Positions 4,839 through 8,686 of a stretch of 8,686 bases of DNA are shown piece after piece. The DNA is from Candidatus Paenalcaligenes intestinipullorum (lineage in GTDB: Bacteria; Pseudomonadota; Gammaproteobacteria; Burkholderiales; Burkholderiaceae_B). The notes beneath the pieces are model-generated. The model was not told the origin of the DNA. It worked only from the letters and a program-made list of their open reading frames with translations, and did not search any database. Position 1 is the first letter of the stretch. Each line of letters starts with the position of its first letter. The stretch covers positions 1 to 8,686 of the forward strand of contig DWUQ01000103.1 in the NCBI GenBank assembly GCA_019120675.1, in the 5' to 3' direction. Made by a program: the position numbers and the translations under genes.

Positions 4839-6278
4839 ATGGAACAAGCCTTTTTATCCCCTGTCGTTGCGATTGGCATTGTGATCGCACTGTCCGTCGG
4901 CATATTGTTGTTTGGTCATGTGGTCAGCCGACGTTATGTGAAAAATGCCAACGATTACCTATACGCCGGGCGTAACGTCGGCCTTGCGTTAGGTACCGCT
5001 GCCTTGGTCGCAGCGTGGATCACTGGGAACACCACCATGGCTGCACCCGAGTTGGCCTATAACGTTGGGCTAATTGGTTCTATCGCCGTCAGCACGATGG
5101 GGCTATCGTTGGCGTTATTTGCACCCTTAGCACGTCGTATCAAACGCTTGATGCCTGAGGGGTACTCGTCGGGTGAATTTATCCGTCGTCGGTATGGTGA
5201 AGCCGCGTGGAAGCTTTACCTTGTGTTGGCTGTGTATTACTTCCTAGGCTTTTTAGTCACCCAAGCGATGGCTGGTGGCATTTTGCTGCAAGCCATTTCG
5301 GGTATCGACTATAAGTTTGGCATGCTGTGCATCATGATTGTGTGTACGTATTACACCCTTCGAGGTGGCTTAAAAACCATTCTAGCCACTGACTTTTTGC
5401 TGAGCATGATTATCTTGGGCACCCTGTTTGCCGTGGCCGCATGGGCATACTTTAGTTTTGATGTCAGCCAGATTTATAGTGGTACCTTGGATATGAAACC
5501 CAGCACGCTCAATATGGTGACCGCGGCCGGCTTGATGTTCTTGGGCAGTAATTTTCTGTTTGGGTGTGGGGAAATTTTCCACAGCAACATTTGGTGGCAA
5601 CGGGTTTACGCTTCCAGCGAACGTACCGCCGCCAAGTCCTTTGCAGCGGCTGGCCTTATTTGGTTTGCTGTGCCCATTGTGGCGGGCTCGTTGGCGTATA
5701 TTGCCATCAGTCAGAAATACGACATCCCTCAGGTCAACATGATCTTCCCCATCGTAGTGTCCAACACCATGGGTGTGGCGGGGGCGGTATTGGTACTGGT
5801 GATTATTTACGCGGCGTTAGCGTCCACCGTGGCCTCGTTGCTAACGGGTGCATCGGGCTTAATCGTCAATGACATCTACCGCGGCATCATTAATAAAAAC
5901 GCCGACGACACCCAAGTACAAAAATACGTGCGCTACACCGTTGTGGCTTTAGCGTTGATTACCATCGCGGTGGCGTGGAACCCATTTGAGTCCTTGTATT
6001 TAGTGCTGTTGCTGACTGGACCTGCCGTGGCCTCAATGATTTGGCCTATTGTGTACGGCATTTACACCAAGCAAACCAATACGAGCTGCGCATTTTGGGC
6101 CATGTTGGTGGGGATGGCTGCAGGCTTGATGGCGTACTTCTTTATCTCACCCTATGCTGCCGCTGTGTTTTCTGCAGCCGCCTCGGGGATCATCGTCTTT
6201 GTGATGACCGCCTTAGCCCCCAATCATCGTTTTGAATGGAAAGAGCTGGATCACGCCAGTGACACCGTTCGTGCATAA
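4839..6278 (+). CDS. Sodium:solute symporter (SSS/SSF family), substrate unknown
   Basis: This 479-residue inner-membrane transporter has about 13 hydrophobic segments, consistent with the SSF LeuT-fold core, and is expected to use Na+ to drive uptake of a small solute. Family landmarks are ANDYLYAGRNVG (37-48) after the first helix, GEFIRRRYG (112-120), TLRGGLKTILATD (173-185), WWQRVYASS (252-260), and YAALASTVASLLTGAS (324-339), whose S329-T330 falls where the Na2-site Ser/Thr lies in PutP-type symporters. It starts 2 bp after the small protein gene, with AGGAGG 7 nt before the ATG, and is followed 12 bp later by a second small membrane protein gene. Linked deaminases suggest a nitrogen-rich cyclic substrate such as a purine, pyrimidine or creatinine-like compound, but SSS specificity cannot be read from these motifs. 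Confidence 0.93.
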   Translation: MEQAFLSPVVAIGIVIALSVGILLFGHVVSRRYVKNANDYLYAGRNVGLALGTAALVAAWITGNTTMAAPELAYNVGLIGSIAVSTMGLSLALFAPLARRIKRLMPEGYSSGEFIRRRYGEAAWKLYLVLAVYYFLGFLVTQAMAGGILLQAISGIDYKFGMLCIMIVCTYYTLRGGLKTILATDFLLSMIILGTLFAVAAWAYFSFDVSQIYSGTLDMKPSTLNMVTAAGLMFLGSNFLFGCGEIFHSNIWWQRVYASSERTAAKSFAAAGLIWFAVPIVAGSLAYIAISQKYDIPQVNMIFPIVVSNTMGVAGAVLVLVIIYAALASTVASLLTGASGLIVNDIYRGIINKNADDTQVQKYVRYTVVALALITIAVAWNPFESLYLVLLLTGPAVASMIWPIVYGIYTKQTNTSCAFWAMLVGMAAGLMAYFFISPYAAAVFSAAASGIIVFVMTALAPNHRFEWKELDHASDTVRA

Positions 6279-6290
6279 AGGAGACCTCGT

Positions 6291-6419
6291 ATGGTAATCG
6301 AATTTTCTCAAACGGCTTTCAACATTATCGTTGTTGGTTCCATTATTGGTGTTGGGTGCACTCTACTGTTCTTAGGGGGTGTGCTCATCAAGGAAATTAA
6401 GCAAAAACAACTTTGGTAA
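6291..6419 (+). CDS. 42-aa single-helix membrane protein following the SSS symporter
   Basis: The protein starts MVIEFSQTAFNIIVVGSIIG. A hydrophobic helix spans about residues 9-34, with glycines spaced for tight helix packing (GSIIGVG, LGG), followed by a basic tail KEIKQKQLW that should be cytoplasmic. A strong AAGGAG lies 8 nt before the ATG, the gap after the symporter is 12 bp, and the deaminase gene begins 25 bp downstream, so it sits mid-operon. Its length equals that of the small protein before the symporter, and both share the layout of a short N-terminus, one helix and a charged tail. The sequences are not obviously similar. It is probably a second accessory subunit of the symporter; function inferred from position only. 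Confidence 0.78.
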   Translation: MVIEFSQTAFNIIVVGSIIGVGCTLLFLGGVLIKEIKQKQLW

Positions 6420-6444
6420 TTCTATACAAACAAGGAGACAACCC

Positions 6445-6930
6445 ATGACCGATCAACAATTTATGAAACAAGCTATCGAACTGGCACGTGACAACGTCGC
6501 AAAAGGTGGCGAGCCCTTTGGAGCAGTGCTGGTACGCAATGGCGAAGTTGTGGCCACAGGAGTGAATGAAACCTACAAAGAGCACGACTCCACCGCTCAC
6601 GCAGAAATCCAAGCCCTACGCAACGCCAGCAAGCAACATGGCCAAGTGCGCCACTTCGATACCGTTATGTACGCCAGTGGCATCCCCTGCGCCATGTGCA
6701 TGGCCGCCATGATCCAAGCTGGTGTGACCAAAGTCATCTATTGCGCAGGCGATGACATGGGCGAAGCCTATGGCTGGTCCACTGAGCACTTATACAAACG
6801 CATGCAAGGCGAATTAGGCAATCAGGGTATTGAGGTGGTGCACATGCCCGATCCGGAAAAGCTCAGCGTGTTTGATGCGTATAAAGAGAAGTTTGGCCTA
6901 GGGTCAAACGAGCATATGAAGGTGGATTAA
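6445..6930 (+). CDS. Zinc-dependent nucleobase deaminase, guanine-deaminase-like (CDA superfamily)
   Basis: This 161-aa cytosolic enzyme is of the cytidine/deoxycytidylate deaminase fold and likely replaces a ring amino group with a carbonyl. Zinc ligands are H52 in AHAEIQALRNA, with the catalytic proton shuttle E54, and C82/C85 in IPCAMC. The length and the C-terminal FDAYKEKFG region resemble small bacterial guanine deaminases (GuaD). The residues before PCxxC are GI, where GuaD and TadA usually have an E-P-C context, so specificity may differ. The start at ATG 6445 is chosen because AAGGAG lies 8 nt upstream and the family N-terminus begins here. An earlier in-frame GTG at 6379 would overlap the small membrane protein gene. 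It could act on guanine, cytosine, creatinine or a related ring; TadA is unlikely from length and context. Confidence 0.88.
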   Translation: MTDQQFMKQAIELARDNVAKGGEPFGAVLVRNGEVVATGVNETYKEHDSTAHAEIQALRNASKQHGQVRHFDTVMYASGIPCAMCMAAMIQAGVTKVIYCAGDDMGEAYGWSTEHLYKRMQGELGNQGIEVVHMPDPEKLSVFDAYKEKFGLGSNEHMKVD

Positions 6931-6984
6931 ATTGCTGCGGCAACGTTTGAGGGATCCATCTCTTCGCTATATCAGGAGACTATA

Positions 6985-8475
6985 GTGACTACAATAAACA
7001 AAACACTACAACCAGACATCACGTTAGGCGTGGGGTCTGATGAGACTGTGCATGAGATCGAGTCTGGGCAATACTGCCCGCAATTGAGTAATGCGGACTT
7101 ATTACCCGTTAAGGTGCAAAATTGGTCCATGTACAACTTGTTCGCCATGTGGATGTCAAACGTACACAGCGTGGCGGGCTATGTATTCGCTGCGTCGTTG
7201 TTTACGCTAGGCATCCCAGGTTGGCAGGTATTATTAGCTTTGCTAATAGGTATCTCGCTTACAAATTATTTTGTGAATAAAGTGGGGTACATTGGCCAGA
7301 CCTATCGCATCCCCTTTGCTGTATCTTGCCGAGTTAGTTTTGGTGTATATGGTGCCAATATTCCTGGGTTGATCAAGGCATTTATCGCCACATGTTGGTA
7401 CGGTATTCAAACATGGGTGGCCTCCACAGCCATTATGTTAAGCGCATTACGCTTTTTCCCATCTTTAGCGCCATGGACCGAGGTGCACTTTCTCGGCTTG
7501 TCGTACTTAGGCTGGGTGGCGTTCTTAATACTGTGGTTCTTCCAGCTGGTGGTGTACTACCGAGGGTTAGAAACGGTGCGCCGATTTTGCGACTGGGCGG
7601 GTCCTGGCGTTTACGTGGTCATGTTTATGCTGGCTGCTTGGATCGTAGTGAAGGCAGGTGGCTTCAGTGAAATTAGTTTTACACTGAGCTCTGAGAAGCT
7701 AAGCGGTGGGGCCGCTGTGGGTATGTTTGTCACGGCCATTGCGCTGGTGGTCGCTTACTTTGCTGGGACGACATTGAACTTCGCTGATTTTGCGCGCTTA
7801 TGCACCAGCCAAAAAAGCATGCGTCAAGGCAACTTCTGGGGCTTACCGATTAACTTAATGGCTTTTGCTTTGATCACTGTCATCACCACCTCCGGTGGGG
7901 TGCAAGTGTTTAATGAGCTGATTACAGACCCGGTTAAGTTGGTAGCCCGCATTGATAGTACAACCGCGGCGTTATTAGGGGTATTGACGTTTTCTATTTC
8001 GACGGTTGCCACCAATATTGTTGCCAACTTTATTTCTGCAGCCTTTGATATTGCTAACGCGTGTCCCAAGCATGTCAGCTTCCGTCGTGGAGGGGTAATC
8101 GCCGCCATTTTAGCGATTTTGATTATGCCTTGGAACCTATACAACAACCCTGTAATGATCCAATATACCTTAGGAGCGTTGGGCGCACTTATTGGGCCGT
8201 TGTTTGGTATTCTGATTTCGGATTTTTACCGAGTTCGTAATAAGCAGATCGATGTGGATCAGCTGTACACCACCAACCCTAATGGAAAGTACTGGTACCA
8301 CAAAGGCTTTAACTTGACCGCTATTTATAGTTTGGCTATTGCGGGAGGCTTTTCATTAAGCGTCGCATTGCTGCCGATTTTTAGCTTGTTCTCGCCATTT
8401 TCTTGGTTTGTGGGGGCGGGGGTAGCGTATTTTGTGCATCCTATCCTGAGCAAACGCAACGAAGTAATCTCTTAA
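6985..8475 (+). CDS. NCS1-family nucleobase/hydantoin/allantoin permease
   Basis: This 496-residue inner-membrane cation symporter has about 12 transmembrane helices and a roughly 45-residue cytoplasmic N-terminus. Characteristic segments are LSNADLLPV (34-42), WSMYNLFAMWMSNVHSVAGY (47-66), YRIPFAVSCRVSFGVYGANI (107-126), CWYGIQTW (137-144), FADFARLC (266-273), and TNIVANFISAAFDIANACPK (343-362), all in NCS1 order. W138 and Q142 have the spacing of the substrate-binding Trp and Gln of the hydantoin transporter Mhp1, which fits a flat ring substrate. The start is GTG 6985 with AGGAGA at 6974-6979 just upstream. It lies 54 bp after one deaminase and 55 bp before a second, so import and deamination are probably linked. 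Substrate not determined. Confidence 0.92.
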   Translation: MTTINKTLQPDITLGVGSDETVHEIESGQYCPQLSNADLLPVKVQNWSMYNLFAMWMSNVHSVAGYVFAASLFTLGIPGWQVLLALLIGISLTNYFVNKVGYIGQTYRIPFAVSCRVSFGVYGANIPGLIKAFIATCWYGIQTWVASTAIMLSALRFFPSLAPWTEVHFLGLSYLGWVAFLILWFFQLVVYYRGLETVRRFCDWAGPGVYVVMFMLAAWIVVKAGGFSEISFTLSSEKLSGGAAVGMFVTAIALVVAYFAGTTLNFADFARLCTSQKSMRQGNFWGLPINLMAFALITVITTSGGVQVFNELITDPVKLVARIDSTTAALLGVLTFSISTVATNIVANFISAAFDIANACPKHVSFRRGGVIAAILAILIMPWNLYNNPVMIQYTLGALGALIGPLFGILISDFYRVRNKQIDVDQLYTTNPNGKYWYHKGFNLTAIYSLAIAGGFSLSVALLPIFSLFSPFSWFVGAGVAYFVHPILSKRNEVIS

Positions 8476-8488
8476 TCAAATAGAAGAC

Positions 8489-8510
8489 CAGGGTGAGGGG
8501 GCTCACCCTG
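8489..8510 (+). promoter_or_regulatory. GC-rich hairpin between the permease and second deaminase genes
   Basis: CAGGGTGAG (8489-8497) pairs perfectly with CTCACCCTG (8502-8510) around a GGGG loop. No T-tract follows (AGTTAATCGG), so it is not a standard intrinsic terminator. It may protect upstream mRNA from 3' decay or reduce expression of the following gene. Confidence 0.55.
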
Positions 8511-8530
8511 AGTTAATCGGAGCATTTACC

Positions 8531-8686
8531 ATGAAACAGCCTGACAAACATCTACACGTAGCACTGGATGAAGCAATAAGCAGTGTGACAGAAGGGGGCA
8601 TGCCCTTCGGTGCAGCCCTCGTAATAGACGGTCAAGTGGTTGCAAAAGCACGAAATCGTCAGCTGCAAGACAACGCTTATTTCTCC
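8531..8686 (+). CDS. Second deaminase-like protein, 5' part (cut by window edge)
   Basis: The visible 52 residues begin MKQPDKHLHVALDEAISSVT and run through EGGMPFGAALVIDGQVVAKARNRQLQDN. The G-x-P-F-G-A-x-L-V-x-x-G-x-V-V-A-x-x-x-N pattern is the N-terminal part of cytosine/guanine-deaminase-like members of the CDA superfamily, and parallels residues 21-41 of the deaminase at 6445 (GGEPFGAVLVRNGEVVATGVN). The zinc motifs (H/C-A-E and PCxxC) lie beyond the window, so activity cannot be judged. A GGAG at 8519-8522 lies 8 nt before the ATG. RNRQLQ is closer to cytosine-deaminase-type than to GuaD-type sequences, as far as I can tell by eye. It is probably the next gene of the same operon. Confidence 0.82.
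   Translation, partial: MKQPDKHLHVALDEAISSVTEGGMPFGAALVIDGQVVAKARNRQLQDNAYFS

Noticed and set aside
5564..5872. Overlapping rightward ORFs of 102 and 60 aa inside the symporter gene
   Set aside because: They are alternative frames of a clear SSS coding sequence, with no ribosome site and no recognisable product.
6379..6444. GTG start at 6379 for the deaminase
   Set aside because: It would overlap the small membrane protein gene in another frame and add 22 non-family residues. ATG 6445 has a strong AAGGAG and matches the family N-terminus.
7824..8147. 107-aa leftward ORF inside the NCS1 permease gene
   Set aside because: It is an antisense shadow of a conserved transporter gene.
1..8686. 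tRNA or rRNA genes, CRISPR arrays, insertion sequences or transposase genes
   Set aside because: I looked and saw no cloverleaf-like segment, regularly spaced repeat-spacer array, transposase motif or terminal inverted repeats I could support.

Overview
The window looks like a chromosomal accessory region of a Gram-negative proteobacterium. GC is moderate, Shine-Dalgarno sites on the rightward genes are strong, and the gene content includes a dTDP-glucose 4,6-dehydratase, a GntR/FCD regulator, SSS and NCS1 transporters and a DUF4282 tail. A beta- or gammaproteobacterium is my best guess from gene content; I cannot name a genus from the sequence alone.

Layout. Bases 1-267 are the 3' end of a DUF4282-like membrane protein gene, closed by a strong intrinsic terminator (285-332). 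Bases 349-1077 hold a leftward pair of unrecognised genes: a 175-aa protein with a GNAT-like secondary-structure pattern and a 61-aa protein. Bases 1248-2267 are a leftward, apparently solitary rmlB/rfbB (nucleotide-sugar synthesis). Bases 2268-2820 look like a scar. They hold a C-poor stretch with 14-bp repeats, a 30-bp-period direct repeat centred on TTTTGCGCAA, and what resembles the C-terminal stub of a Fic-family protein. Bases 2819-4344 are a translationally coupled leftward pair, a GntR/FCD regulator followed by a hydantoin/allantoin-type racemase. Bases 4345-4707 are a regulatory region rich in inverted repeats. Bases 4708 to the right edge are a rightward operon-like series: a 42-aa membrane protein, an SSS symporter, a second 42-aa membrane protein, a guanine-deaminase-like enzyme, an NCS1 permease, and the start of a second deaminase cut by the window edge.

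How the genes may work together. The divergent block from 2819 to 8686 reads as one catabolic or salvage island for a cyclic nitrogen compound such as a nucleobase, hydantoin, allantoin or creatinine-like molecule. Two transporters import it, two zinc deaminases remove amino groups, and a racemase inverts a ring stereocentre. A GntR repressor probably controls both arms through two identical ATTGTATACAGT operators exactly 210 bp apart. The substrate is not determined by the sequence. The most unusual element is the pair of very short single-helix membrane proteins (42 aa each) placed immediately before and after the SSS symporter, which suggests a multi-subunit transporter.
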